A DNA stretch of 64,000 nt from Saxidomus purpurata (lineage: Eukaryota; Mollusca; Bivalvia; Venerida; Veneridae), in contig JAFMSR010000018.1 of NCBI GenBank assembly GCA_022818135.1, positions 2,696,268 to 2,760,267 of the forward strand, in the 5' to 3' direction. Made by a program: the position numbers and the translations under genes. A model generated the notes under the pieces. It was not told the DNA's origin. It worked only from the letters and a program-made list of their open reading frames with translations, and searched no databases. Shown piece by piece: positions 1 to 13,417 of this stretch. The first letter of the stretch is position 1; the number at the start of each line of letters is the position of its first letter.

Positions 1-2583
1 ATCGATTGTTTTGAGTGAATAACGGTCGGCTTCTTTTCTGCTTTCTTTATGAAATAAAAACGAGTAAAAGAAAAGCAGAACATTTCTGAAGCGTAACTAT
101 AAAACAATTCAAGAAAGACTGAAAAGCAAGAGCATGCTATTGACCGTCTTCTTTCGGTATTATCCAATTAACAGGTGCCTTAAAAAGTATTTTTTTCAAT
201 CCAAAAACTGTTATACATTCTACTTTGTAATTCATTGGCGGTTGAAAGGTTACAAACTTCCGATCAAAAAGCGAGCTTAATAGGGCTGCGCCAAAAAACA
301 CAAATCTACGCTAGTAGATGTGTTTATTATTCGCAATACTACCCTGACCACAAGGACTTAATAAATAGGCAGATCCCTTTTACTTTAAATCAGCGTTGAG
401 TTAATGTATGTTTTTCTATTCAGTACCAGTTTCTATTCTTTAATAGCGATTCGCATTTGCAATTGTCGTTAATAATCATCTTGATAAAGTACATCAAAAT
501 GAAACAAGGACTAAATAGTAGTATTTGAAAGTTATATTGCCCTTAAAAATGATCATAACAGTTTTAAGAATGACATGAATCACTGTGCTATACACCTAGA
601 GAAATGAACTTTTTCAAATATTTATTTAAAAAATACGAATCAGTTTTGAATTATTAAGTTTATTAGCACAAATTAGAGAAATTCTTAGTCGAAAATCTAA
701 AATACATCGTTTTTGTGTGTTTATTTTGATTTATACACAACTGAGACTATTTCACTTCTTATATGTTTCAAAGTTTCAACTGTGTTTGCAGCATCATTCT
801 TTACGATAACTTAATATGTCTGTTTTAAAAAATAAGAGGATAAATCATTAGATTTTATGGCTGACGGGTCAAGGCGATCAAAACAAATTGTTGGTATAGC
901 AGTTTGAATAATGATAATCATTAAATCAAAGTTATTTTCTCAAACATCCAGATAATTTTACATTTTACAGATGTTTTGCTTCGATTCTGATACAAATCAG
1001 GTTGCTCTTTCTGTTGTTTTCTCGTTTTTTATCTCATAAATTGATACGTGTCGAAAGTAATCTGCAAGCTGCAAAATAATTTGTATTCATCTTAACAGGA
1101 CCTTGGATTCAAGAGATGATTACAACACTCTAAAGGTAAATGAAAAACATTAAGTGATAGCAGCTAGCTCATTAATCCTGAAACATAAAGTCTATTACCC
1201 TTGAATAGCATCCTTCGATCATATATATAGTAAGTGAATATCTAAAAACGCATCAGTCTTTATAAACAACTTACGAACATAAATTGCTTGCAATTTTATG
1301 ACGATGCCAGTTCAATAAAAGTGCCTATTCTTGTCTGTTTAGTTTCGGCAATAGTTTTGGATAATTATTTCTTAAAACGCTTGTTATTTGTTTATTATTC
1401 CACTTGCGCGTGTCTAAAAGGAAGAATTTACAAACAACGTTAACAAGTGTTCCAATTTTTACAAATGTTCAAAACATTTTAAGCACATTACAAAAACTTA
1501 AGTTAATTTTGTTTCATATATTTTTTTAACATTAATACTCTCTACTAGTTATTTCAATAGTTGATTCATTTAACATCAAAGGCGACAACATTTCTAAAAA
1601 TAAATCGACTAGCTTTCAAGATAAATATATAGATAATAGGTTAGACTTTGTTTTCTGTGATGATATCTGCAATTGTTCTGAATTCGTCCAGGAAGTGGTG
1701 ATGTTTATACAAAAACATGTAAGCGCAGGATTTTTGCATTGTTACATCTCTCAAACAACATCATCAGTGACTGGTTTCTAAAGAAAGTGACAGCAGTATC
1801 ACTCAAGATCGCAACAAATAATTATCTTATATGAGATAAATAGGTGCTGTTGAGCTCATGGCATGTGATCATAATATATAAAGTGACTTGTTTTTCTCTT
1901 GTAAATGAATTTAGTTATGGCGATATGCAAGAACTCCGTTTTAATAGAAAAGTCATTTCCAGCTTAACTTTATCTTCTGTAATCATAAATTGCTATATTG
2001 ACAGAATATGCAAATGAATATTGAACAGCACATCACATGAGCCAAATTATTTGAAGTGCAAGTGTGTTTTGCCCTTTTCCTCTAAAAACGGGAAACTAAG
2101 TAAATCATCGTAAATTAATGTCGGAACGTTATGTGAGGTGTTTGCCTTTATGCCTGTTTAGTATGTAAAATGCATTTATGTAAACAATGTAATGGAAAAA
2201 GCTCTTACACTATGACAGTTTATAAACAAAATACTAAGATTAGCAAGGATAACTGCATTCGTACAAACAACTTAAAAAAGAAACTTGCATTAAATCTTCG
2301 TAAGGTGGATTTTATTCAAGTGCCAAAATTGTCAGAAAGTATAGATTTTGTTATAAGTGCGATATATATGTTATTCTACTATTAGAAAAATTCCTGAGTT
2401 TTGATTTACCTTACTGCAATACCCAGTAAGTTTTCTCCAAAGATTATGATTATTTAGCCAAATTATATAAAATGCCAGTAGCCACAAGATAGATGTGTGA
2501 GCTTGCAGACCAGACATGCGTTGCCACGTGTACATTTGTGCTTGAACCACTTTACCTTATGGTGTCTATATTTTGTTTTAAAT
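1..2583. other. No gene seen
   Basis: AT-rich DNA with only short stop-flanked frames. Nothing recognisable in either strand beyond a small inverted repeat near 31-80 (TTCTTTTCTGCTTT with AAAGAAAAGCAGAA). Confidence 0.6.
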
Positions 2584-2942
2584 CTGCTAGCTTTCAGGTT
2601 TTGGTAAACAAATAAAGTTCTTCAAAATGCATGAAAATAACGCATTTTAGAACATATAGTCATATAAAAAGCTTGATGTATAAATTCCTGTTACGTATAT
2701 CTGTACATTTGAAAAGATACGCAACCAAATGATGAAGCGTTGCAAAAGCTTTTGAATTTCCAATATAAACATATAGTGTAGCGGTGCCGTAAAACCAGCA
2801 TTTTCAATCGATTTTTGCAAATCCCTACCTAGATTTTTACTTCTGTTGTTGATTCTAGCCTTGAGTTTTATATTTATGTATTAGTATGTCATTTTTGAAA
2901 ATGTTATATTTTTTCAACGGCAATTGAGAGCGAGCAGCTTTA
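2584..2942 (+). mobile_element. TIR element (MITE), family A copy 1
   Basis: About 359 bp bounded by CTGCTAGCTTTCAG and GAGAGCGAGCAGCTT, with internal GTGCCGTAAAACCAGCA and TTCAATCGATTTTTGCAAAT. The same sequence recurs at 38516 and 45883. No coding capacity. Confidence 0.88.
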
Positions 2943-5900
2943 AAATACAGTTAAAATGTACTTACAAAAATACGGCCAAGTATTAAATGAATAGTTTAAT
3001 TTACCTGTTGACTTATAGAAAGGCTATGTCTAACTTAACAAAGTTTGAAATATAAAGCGTTATATAAGTGCTGACAAGTGTAAACATTTATCGAAGCAAC
3101 ATTGATAGTAATAGATCTTCTGTTTAATGATTTTGAGGTAGATCCGAATCAAATGGCCGTTGTAATTATGTATATTCTAAGTAATTTACTTTATAAAGAA
3201 AAAATATTTATTGCTTAAGTTTGTTTTACTCAAAAAGTATTTACAAACGGTTCTAAACATGAAATACATGTTGGAAAACAACTAAATAGTATAACAAAAA
3301 ACTTGTTTTCGTATCTTACGTATTGATATGTTTCTATTCCTACGAATTGTATTGAGGCATATACTTGCAAATACGAGGGAATTATATCAAAATGATACTT
3401 TCCGCTATTTTCCCAAAGATGTTAATATCTTTATCTGATATTTATACATTGTATATCAATTACAAATATACTAGTACTTCTGGAAGAGGCAGTGAATTAA
3501 AAAAACCATTAATTCATAACTAGTGCTTGTTATCTGTTATGTTTCTCTGATAATAAATCAAAGCATGGCGCATCTTTTTGTCTGCAATGGAAAAGGGTAG
3601 AATGTTTTGTAAAGTTCCGTCAGACAATGAAATATGTCGGCGTACGAATTGAAGATTAGAAATCATTAAAAACAGTTGGGGAGAGCGAAATCTAGCAAAA
3701 CTGTAAATACTTATCACTCTTTCAGAATTGCTTTCACTAAATTAACATTTTCAATGTGACTGTAGGTTTTTAGTGTCTGATAAAGTATGTTGTATATATA
3801 CTATAACTATCATTTGCCAACAAACTGCGTTTTGCAAAACTAACACAGTCCCTGTAATGGTAAAATATTGCAGCATATATTACACCAGATCTGTTTCATA
3901 TTCTTCATTCGAATTCAAACAAAAAAACAACAAAGAAAATAAAACAAACATCATGACAGGAAGAACTAAACTTTTGCAGTTGTTATGCACGTTTTCGTCA
4001 GCAATTTTTAAGTAACAATTTAGTATCTCTGTCAATAAAATCTGATTCAAAATCGACCTAGAATTAATATAAACGCACGTCTTTCATGGACAGCCATTAT
4101 GTTTAGTAGTAATATTTATCGTATGGCTCGCGTGGTGAACCATATATTTCAACCATGTTTGTTTTTAACATTTTTATCAGCAAGCACATAAGTCGTAGTT
4201 TGACAAACTTTTAGCATGCTTCATCAGGCTCCTTTACAAGTAATGACAAAATACTGTCAGTGTGATATTAAACAGCAAAGTAACTATTAAAAATGTTTAC
4301 TTTTTATTTCAAATTAAATATAAAACGCTCGTGCTTATTAAGGATTCAAACTTGGTAACATTATCATCATATTAAATATTTTAATATTTGCAAAGGTAAT
4401 AAATGAATATTAAGATAGGCGAACTGTAAATTCAAGTAAATGAACATTATAGAAAAGTGTAAAATAAAAGGTGACATCATTTTAAGAGTATACGGTTATA
4501 TTTTTTAAGATTATTTTTGACTGGCCTTAAATTCTCATGTAAGGCGATTAAATTTCAAAGTTACGGACATAAATTTACAAATAACAAAAAAGTTGAGATA
4601 TCTTTAGTATTCCATTGAAAAGCCGCCAATGCGTTGTGTTTAAGATGTGTTTTTATCTAAAAGAAAGCAATCTGATAAAATTATTAGATCATTTCAAGGA
4701 TAAAATGTAATTTGTTTGAATAGCATCTCTTGAATTTCAATCTAGTATGCTTGATATTTTATGAAATGGCGATGACAAAACAGCCATTCAGAAATAATCT
4801 TTATGACCAAAATAACAATAAAATAAAGTTACAAACTTGATCATCTGCATTTAAATACTGCGCAGTAAGAAAACGTTAAGCAACACATGAGTAAAAGTTA
4901 GAAATAGGTTTAATTCAATTTAAAGCACTCTGCCGTACCACTCTTCGCCAAGAAACCAGAAAAAAACTCCGAAAAGGAGTTCGTACCAATGATAAATTTG
5001 ATAGATATGAAAAACATTTTACATAAAATTTCACGCAAACATTTTGCACTTCGTTTGGTGTTTTGATAAATTATCTGAGTATAGATCTACTTTGTTCAAG
5101 CGCATCTGTTTGTACTTCTAATTGATAAGTGCCTCGTCTGTCGACACCACAGCCGAGGGAATAACTAAATTTGGTGCACACAAACAACCTTGGAACATAT
5201 AAGAGTAACATCATTGCAAACGTTAAGATATTAGTACTTATTCATTTTCAAAAGTCTCTCGGGCATTAAAACACCTGGCAAGAAATATGCTGTTTATCGT
5301 TTGAAATGACAATACATCCCCACCTTAACTGTTGTTACATTATGTTGAATTATGTCACAATGTTCAACGGAACGTATAAACTCATTTGTTACTGTGTAAT
5401 ATTCTAATTAAGACCCGTGTACTAGCCTAAAGAAACATTGTTAGCGTGTTTACTGCGCTGAAAAAATATTCAGTATCTGAAGCGATTGTGAAGTTGGTTA
5501 TGTCCATTAACTGCCTAGCTTCGGTATATTTGTTTCATTTTAACTTTTCAAATATATCATAAATGTTTAGATACATAATATGGTCTGTCCACTGGTCACA
5601 TATGTTGCTACGTTTAATTTGAGCATGTACTGCTTTACATTACACAAAAATTCAGTGGAATCGAAATGGATGAAAAAGACGAACCAGTATTATAACTGTG
5701 TACTGTTTACTGAATATGCACTGATGTCTGACTACATCATCGCTTCTAAACATTGTTTTTATAAAATCATTATAAGTCTTTAACTTATGTATAAGTAACT
5801 GTTATCATTTTATAAACAATTCATTGATCAATGTTACACAGTAACAGTAATAAATAAAAATAGAAACATGTAAATAACACATTCTTTGAACATTTTTCTT

Positions 5901-8900
5901 TTGAAAAATGCTTTAATTTACATTATGCATATAATAAAAAAAACTTTAAAAAAACATAATGCAAATTACGAGGAACCTCATAAGACATCAGTCTTTTTTG
6001 CTCCAGTTTGTTCTTTTTGTTTTCATTTTAAGGTCACATTATAACGACAGGGAGGCAAAGAAAACTGAAAGGCAAAACTAATAGATTACTTTTATGGCAA
6101 TGTCTTATATCTTTACCGTCAAAAGGACCTTTTCTTGTTGCATGGCATATGTTGCTTTGCACCAACATAAAATATGGCAGTACAGTTTTGCATAAAGCAA
6201 ACCGAAATTTGTCTCGTTCAAGACAAATTAGTTAGTTAGATAACTAACGTCAGTCTGAATAACGTAGGAAATAACACTCCCTTTTTAAATATGCATCCTT
6301 GTTGTAATATGCCAAGTTTATAATTGGTGTCATTAAACAGACCTGTCAGTTGTAGTAAATGATGATATATATATCTTAACATACCATGACGCCTTCATGC
6401 AACCACAGAAGCCAGTTTTCTGTTAGTAGTTCATTCTTTTTAGTAACTTTTAGATAGTGTTTGTGAAGAGCCATCATGTGCTTCACTGTCAGACTAGTAC
6501 GAGGCATTATCACACACATTCGCTTAAATTAAAACTTCTTCACAGAAAACAACAGTTAAACCGAAGCCAATTCTTCAAATTTGAAACTCTTTAATTGATT
6601 TATTTTAGCTGGATCACTATCTCTGCTGGCTCATAAACAATATATTTGAACTGCAAATTATGTTCTTCCGTATTTTCTGTTGGTTCTTTTTGTTGGTTCT
6701 TTTTAAATATTCTAAAGGAGTCTGCACATCGAGCAAGTTATGCTAATAAGGCACTATATCTTAACACAATGGCTTTTAAAATAACAAGCATAGTTGCTCC
6801 CTTACAGGCTACCGTCAGCTCTATTTCAAACATTCACAATGAAATGTCATGTGCGGAGTAACACTCATGTCTGTGATAATGCAGCACGAAATGTAGCAGC
6901 AGTATCCATAATTTGAAAGGATTTTTTAAACAATAAATGAATAACATGCAGCATAATGTCTGGCATTTAAATAGCACGCAATAACTATGAAGAGAAAAGA
7001 TAATGTCATGAGATCCAATTAAATTCATACAAAACAGTGGCATTTCATTAAGCAAGAATTTAGCTGTATTACTTCACTGCAGTATTTAGATAGAATGTGC
7101 AAGCCACTATAGTGCAGGTCGGATTTGTCTTTTACTAGATTGGGCACAGTCAAAACAGAATTTAGCACTTGATTAAGCTAGAGACGCCACATTCTACATG
7201 TATCTTGTTATGTTTGTAACTTAGTCGCCTAAACTGAACCTCATAATATGTTAACGAATACCATTTTACAGCAATATATGTGTTGTTACCGAACGTCACT
7301 TCAACGTCCACATTGTGTTTCTAACATTTTACGGCGTACCACCATACACTGAATGTTGTAGCAAAGATTATACCAGGTCAAAACGTAAACAAATGTCTAA
7401 CTAATTGAATATAATGTCTCTTAGCATTATAACATACAATGCAGCAGGTAAAGTCGCCATTCGTTAATATCAAGCTGAGTAGTAAAGACGTTCGAATGGT
7501 AATTTTAATACACTTTTGCAGAAAACAATGATAACAGTGTAAATACTTAACCTTTGGGTCAGATTGCAACGTATGAAGAGCTTGTTGACATTTCCTTTCT
7601 CGGATAAGTACATTTTAATTAAATGCATAACGACTGTAACGACATCGCATTCCAAAGAATTATACCGATATAGGATAATATGAATAAAGATTAACAACAA
7701 AACATTTCCTAAATATGTGTTTGTGATTCACCCTTTGACTTTGTGCAGATGTCAGAACAGTAAAAGATAATATGACTTTAGTTTACATGGACCGGTGTTT
7801 TTAAACAAAATGACTGTACTGTAACTTGAGAATTGGTTTTTGTACATTCAACCTGCAACTACTTTCTTAATATTTAATGTTTTACCTGTTTAGTACTTAT
7901 TCTCTGTAGGCAGTTGAACATGGGTTTACTGGCCCGACGAATAAAGGGTGTTTTTTTTTTCGAGAATATATTCTAATTTAGTTTATCACTGGTTCATTAC
8001 CTTATATTTTTGTATTAATTTTAACTGGGACTTTCAATATGTTATACTAATAAGAAAATTATTTATCACTCTAATGACTATATTCATAAACCTTCCTCGA
8101 CCGTCTACTGACTGACTGACTGACTGGTTCGAGTTGTCGACTATTGTCATATGACCGAGCGTGGTTTATAATATTACATATAGTTACATTAATATAATGA
8201 CATGAGTGTCATTTCTTCATGTGTGTAGGTGCTTAGTAGTTCCCATATACCATCAAGTAAGAGCTTGCCTGGTGGCATATGAATCGTAATAACGAATGTT
8301 TTGCAATTCGTTTATTTTAAGATACTCGTAATTAACTCGTTTTATTTATATGTGCTTAAATACACAGCATGTTCTAATTATTGTTATTTTCACGTATAGT
8401 TTGATAACTTTTTTATTACATGTATATGTAATAGTAAACTTTTAGGGCCGATGTCTGACTGACTGATATGGTTTGCTTGCCCTCGGTACCGACTATTGTC
8501 AAATATAAGATCATTACTTTTGTATGTTCTTGTTGTCTCTTTGATGGGCCTTGACAATGTTTGCTTTACTGATAGACGTAGATTATGTTTGCTCTAAAAG
8601 ACTTAGGCAATAAGCAAATTTCATTCCAAGTAATGTGTTTTGAAAACAAAGATACTTTATGTCAAAAGATGCATGCAAAACAAAAATTGTCATATCTCGA
8701 AGTTACAAAGTCAATGTTTCGTTTAACATAGCTAGATTTTTTTTATAAAAATGCAGGCACAAGAATAACCAGACGGCAATTATCCTTACCCGTTCGGAAT
8801 TTGACGTCAGTGTTACATTATACAAGCTCTTTAAATTTAAATCCCGTGGTGTTTATGGTAACAGCTTATCTCGTTTCATATCAAGACTGCTATTATACAT

Positions 8901-11900
8901 AATTTAATCAATGTCCCAGGATGGTTCATATGCATAGACAATTGTAAGAATTTAAAATGAAGGCCACCGTTTATCATGTTTTCGCTTATTTTAAAGTACT
9001 TTTCCCCGATATAAACCATGCCCCATAATGTGAAAAAGTTGTCTGTTTCTCCAGGGATTAGTACTAATGCGGTTAGGTCAGCTGCCAACATGTACAATAT
9101 TAAATAACTGCTAATTTAAAACGGATGTCAGACATTCTGAAATCGATATAATACAAATATTAAGTGAATAAACTGGTTTCGGTACAGTGTAATGAAACTA
9201 ACGATCCTATATTTTTCAGTAGACTATTCTTGCCTATGAAAATAAATCATTCATTTCTAATGTATACGGATTGCATGTAAATTAAATGCAAATTGAAAAG
9301 AAGAAACATAACTATTAGTGCATGCACACGTTTGCTAATGAATTGTTAGCTTACATCATAATGACATATCATCCACTGCAAAATTTAAATACTTTATACA
9401 TATATTCAATTCTGTATTATACTATTTTTTTCAACTGGTATGCGAAAACAAATGTATTTACATTTTGCTAATTTACAAGTTAAGATGTGTCACGTATTTC
9501 AGACGTAGATATACACAATTTCATATAAAAAACACAAATCATTGGTCTTATAAAAGTAACGACTCTACATATTAAAATAAGACACGCGCGTAGTTTTAAG
9601 ACAGTTTGTCCTGCATAGGCCAACTGATAATGTAATTATATAGAGAACTTTAAACAATGTAAGGATGGAATTCGAACAATGAAAAGATGCGGGTCTCGCT
9701 AAACAAGAATTGTTTATTCAAATAGAAGCATTCCCTGGCTCCATTTCATTTACAAATCTCGGGATAAAGCAGGCTAAGAATCTGAAATCGCTGACACTCA
9801 TCCTGGCACTGACTTGAGGACATCAATTTTGAAACAGTTCCTGATTGTTTTATAATTGTCTTGGAACTTTTCCAGCTGATTGTATCACAGCGTGTGTGAT
9901 CAGGCATGTTATAAATACATGTTCAATTCGTGTTTAGCTCTAATGGTATGTTGCATCGGGCGTCAGTCTGTAAGTTTGGACTAAACAGTACGAGTATGTT
10001 ACAGTCATGCTTTCGTTTGCATTATAATGCTAACTATATCTAGAAAGTCGTTGGCAAACGATAGAAAACAAACATGGCGTTACAAAACTGACTATATACA
10101 ATGCAAAAACAACGCAGGAGTGTAGTAGAAAAAGTCCTTGTGAAAAAGGGACGTATTTGAGTTGAAAGTTTGATCACCGTTGTTACATTCCAAGATTGAT
10201 CAGTTTTGAAAAGGTTATTTTTTCCAGAGACAGACAATGAATACTAAACATTATATTCTTACAGGCCAAGTCCACTTGAACACGCCACGGTTTATACAAC
10301 ATAGAGGCTGTGCATGTAGTTGGATGTTAGGTTACTTAATAATATGAAGATGCGCGAGATATTGCAAAAAAAAAAAAACAATTACAATACACTTCCAAAT
10401 TAAAAGAAGAGAATTAGATTTGCTATCAACTTGCAACCGTTATGGTTAAGTATCTATATATTGTATTAGTCCCAAAAAGGGGAAAAAGGTTCCAGCGGGA
10501 TAGAGAGTTCTATTAAAGTGGAATTATGCACATTTTCTTCAAGAAAACATCCAGCTGAAATAGGTGTGTGTAAAAAGGGTAGAGGAAATAATAGCTTTTA
10601 ACCCAATACTAACACCAAACTCTTCCTGCTACCATTACGAAATAATAACTTTCCAAATATTACTTTTCCTATTTTGACTGGGAGAGTCAATTAAAAAAAA
10701 CAACTGCATGCAGAAGTTGCTCCCCTTCCACTGCCGAAATCTCTACCGACAACTACAACAACACAAGGAAGAGGAACTATTATTTTATTTGTCCAATTTT
10801 TTTATTTTTAAGGCACCAACTATAAATACTAATGCGGCATCATCATTAGTTTAACACATTTAAATGCACAGCAACCGAACAATGCTTTTATAAAATGTCG
10901 CCAATACTACACTATGTGCAGTCTCACTTTAAAAGTAATATTTATTGAACAAAGACAAAAGTTAAGGGTTTGTCAAATGGTCTTTTGATATGTGTGCAGA
11001 TCTCACTGTGCCACTTATGAATGTCCGACAATACAGCCAGGTCTAGATATTATTATCATAATTACTAATGCAACACAACAGTGTCTTTGCAACTGACTGT
11101 CTACTAACGTTTGGTTTTATATTAAACATAATGAATAATGCCAGTACTGCGGTATATGAGGTTTAATGGTACATATGAAAACTAAGAAATTAGTTTAAGT
11201 TCAATTCAAGCTAAATTGCTTTTACGTGATATAACACAATTATCACTGGAGAAATTACAGATCAGATACGGTGCCACAATACGTCAAAGGAAAAGCAATC
11301 ATTTACTAATTCATATCAACTGTATCTAATTAATACACGATCAATCATATGTGTAAAATTGCCTTACTTTTCTGACATGATAATTCGACTCCTTTTTATA
11401 AATGTGGATTTAATGCTTATTCAGTAAAGCAAAACTTAACCCTAGATTTATATCTTTATTCAAAAACCAGATATCTTTATTTCAAAATAAGTGTTGACTA
11501 CACATAAAGAAACATATTAATAACAGCTCAAAGTCCGTGATGAATCTCTGTATTAAAGGGTTGACCTGACAGGTGTTCATTTATGTCAACAATGTAAAAA
11601 AGAAACAAATTAACGTTTTAAATGAAATAATTAGTGCAATTATTTTTAACAAAATGAATTAACTTACTGTATTGAATAGACGTGTACAGGTAACATCTGC
11701 ACTTTTGGGAGAGGCCTACCTTTAAAATTGCCTAGTATAAGACATCACCTGTTTCTTTTGCTTAACAGCTTCCCTTGAGCATTCTTGTAAACAACCAATC
11801 CCTTTGAATTACGAAATGAGATAAAACCAACTGCAGTCCTTACATGTACATGAACATGCAAATGATAGCAAATAAAGGTTGATATGTAATTCATTATAAA

Positions 11901-13354
11901 AAAACTAGCTTGTTACTGTCTTAAAAAGGAAAAGTTGCAATGGACATGCTGTCCTACAAATTACCATCATCGTAATAAATCATGTATCGAACAACAGAAG
12001 GACCATGTCCACTAATTTATAGATAATACATTTTCAAACACGATGACAAAAACATCTGATATAGAACAGCACACGTGTCTCAAATTTTCTTGAAGCATAT
12101 GTACGATATAGGTTATATTCGGATCGAATCGATAGGGTGTACATAGAGAAATTATCCCGATATTTAGTGTATTCTTTATCTTTAACGAGACATGAACGAC
12201 CATAATTGTACTTACATTATTTTGATGATTTTGACATACGTATATCAGAAACTCATTAATTTTATGACATTGAACACGAACTGTATTGAAATATAGAAAA
12301 CCGAACATTTAGTTTATTCAAAGTTAAATTGTATTATAACTGAATTGTAAACTGAAGAACTATTGAAATTCCATTCAGTTTGAACCAAACAGATTGAATT
12401 GGAAATTAGTTTGCCAAGATTTTTGAAAGGATGATCATGCCGTTCAGCTTCCCGTGGAGGCAATGTTACAACGTGCGTATATAGTTAATTACAAATTGCG
12501 TATTGACAAAAGCTTATACTGTAAGAAGAGACACACATTCTGAAATAACCTTTCAAATCTCCTTTTCAAATCAGCAGTTACCTGTAAATCCAATTCTCAT
12601 GCACTCTGTCACTAATACAGTAGAGATTGCCACAGTATCAAATGGTTTATTATAGGCATGTTGTAATTGGACTTTTATTTTAAACTACCGGCTAAACTAC
12701 CGGTATCTATAATATAGGTAAAGACTGTTTACCACACATAGTAAAAATTTACGTGTTATCTTTAAACTTAAAAGTAAAATAGGACCTTTGATGCATTAAG
12801 ATATTGAACAGAATAAACTGTTTAAGTGTTTATTATTCGCACGGGAAAATATAAACAAGTATAGTCTGGTTTCGCCAGGTCTCTGTTGTAAAAGCAATGG
12901 TTGTTGACGTTAATGTTTCGGTGACTCAAACATAATAATTGAAAAGTATAAAATTTCTAAGATCATATTGCTTGTGTGAAATATAAAGAACAGATATATA
13001 ACATAGTTGGATGAATCAGGTATTTCGTAATTCTCGAACAGGATAATTGTACTAGAGAATATAAAGCGAAACAGCGATTTGCAAATTAAATTTGCTGGAA
13101 TAACCAAATGTTTTAATAACGTAAGGAAGACATAATGATATTCTTTATTACGTGATTTGTCTTTTGGGTGAAAATTATTCATTTTTTTTTCAGGTCTGGA
13201 TATGTGACAGATCGTAAATTACTCAGTTGAAGAATGTTAGAAAGGTGCATACTGGATGAAAAACGGACATACAGTTGTTTTCCTGGAGCCATTCAGTAAT
13301 ACATAAATTAAAGGTTTATATTTTATATAGCGGATAAGCACAGTTTGGAGTAAA
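2943..13354. other. No gene seen upstream of the VWA gene
   Basis: AT-rich intergenic DNA. Frames of 60-98 codons (for example on the minus strand at 12012-12308) lack motifs, splice context and compositional bias. The run of T followed by CAG at 13180-13193 may be an acceptor for a 5' UTR exon of the VWA gene. TATATAG at about 13324 is too close to the ATG to be a convincing TATA box. Confidence 0.55.
8108..8126. repeat. (ACTG)n microsatellite
   Basis: A short CTGACTGACTGACTGACTG run. About 350 bp further on (8454-8465) is a second CTGACTGACTG, and both are followed by a GACTATTGTCA motif, so they may be two copies of a longer decayed repeat. Confidence 0.7.
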
Positions 13355-13417
13355 ATGAAAGGATACGACACACGAAGAAAAATGTTAACAGTGGTATTAT
13401 TTTCAGTATTATATTTG
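13355..13417 (+). CDS. VWA gene exon 1: signal peptide
   Basis: The exon starts at ATG 13355 and encodes 21 residues ending SVLYL before a GTAAGT donor at 13418 (phase 0). A second in-frame ATG at 13382 would give a more typical signal peptide, MLTVVLFSVLYL, continued by VQIVAA of exon 2. Upstream, a run of T followed by CAG at 13191-13193 could be the acceptor of a 5' UTR intron. This exon rests on the signal-peptide character, the strong donor and phase agreement with exon 2, not on homology. Confidence 0.7.

Noticed and set aside
13313..13330. TATA box of the VWA gene
   Set aside because: Placed only about 25-40 bp before the ATG, and TATA-like strings are frequent in this AT-rich sequence.
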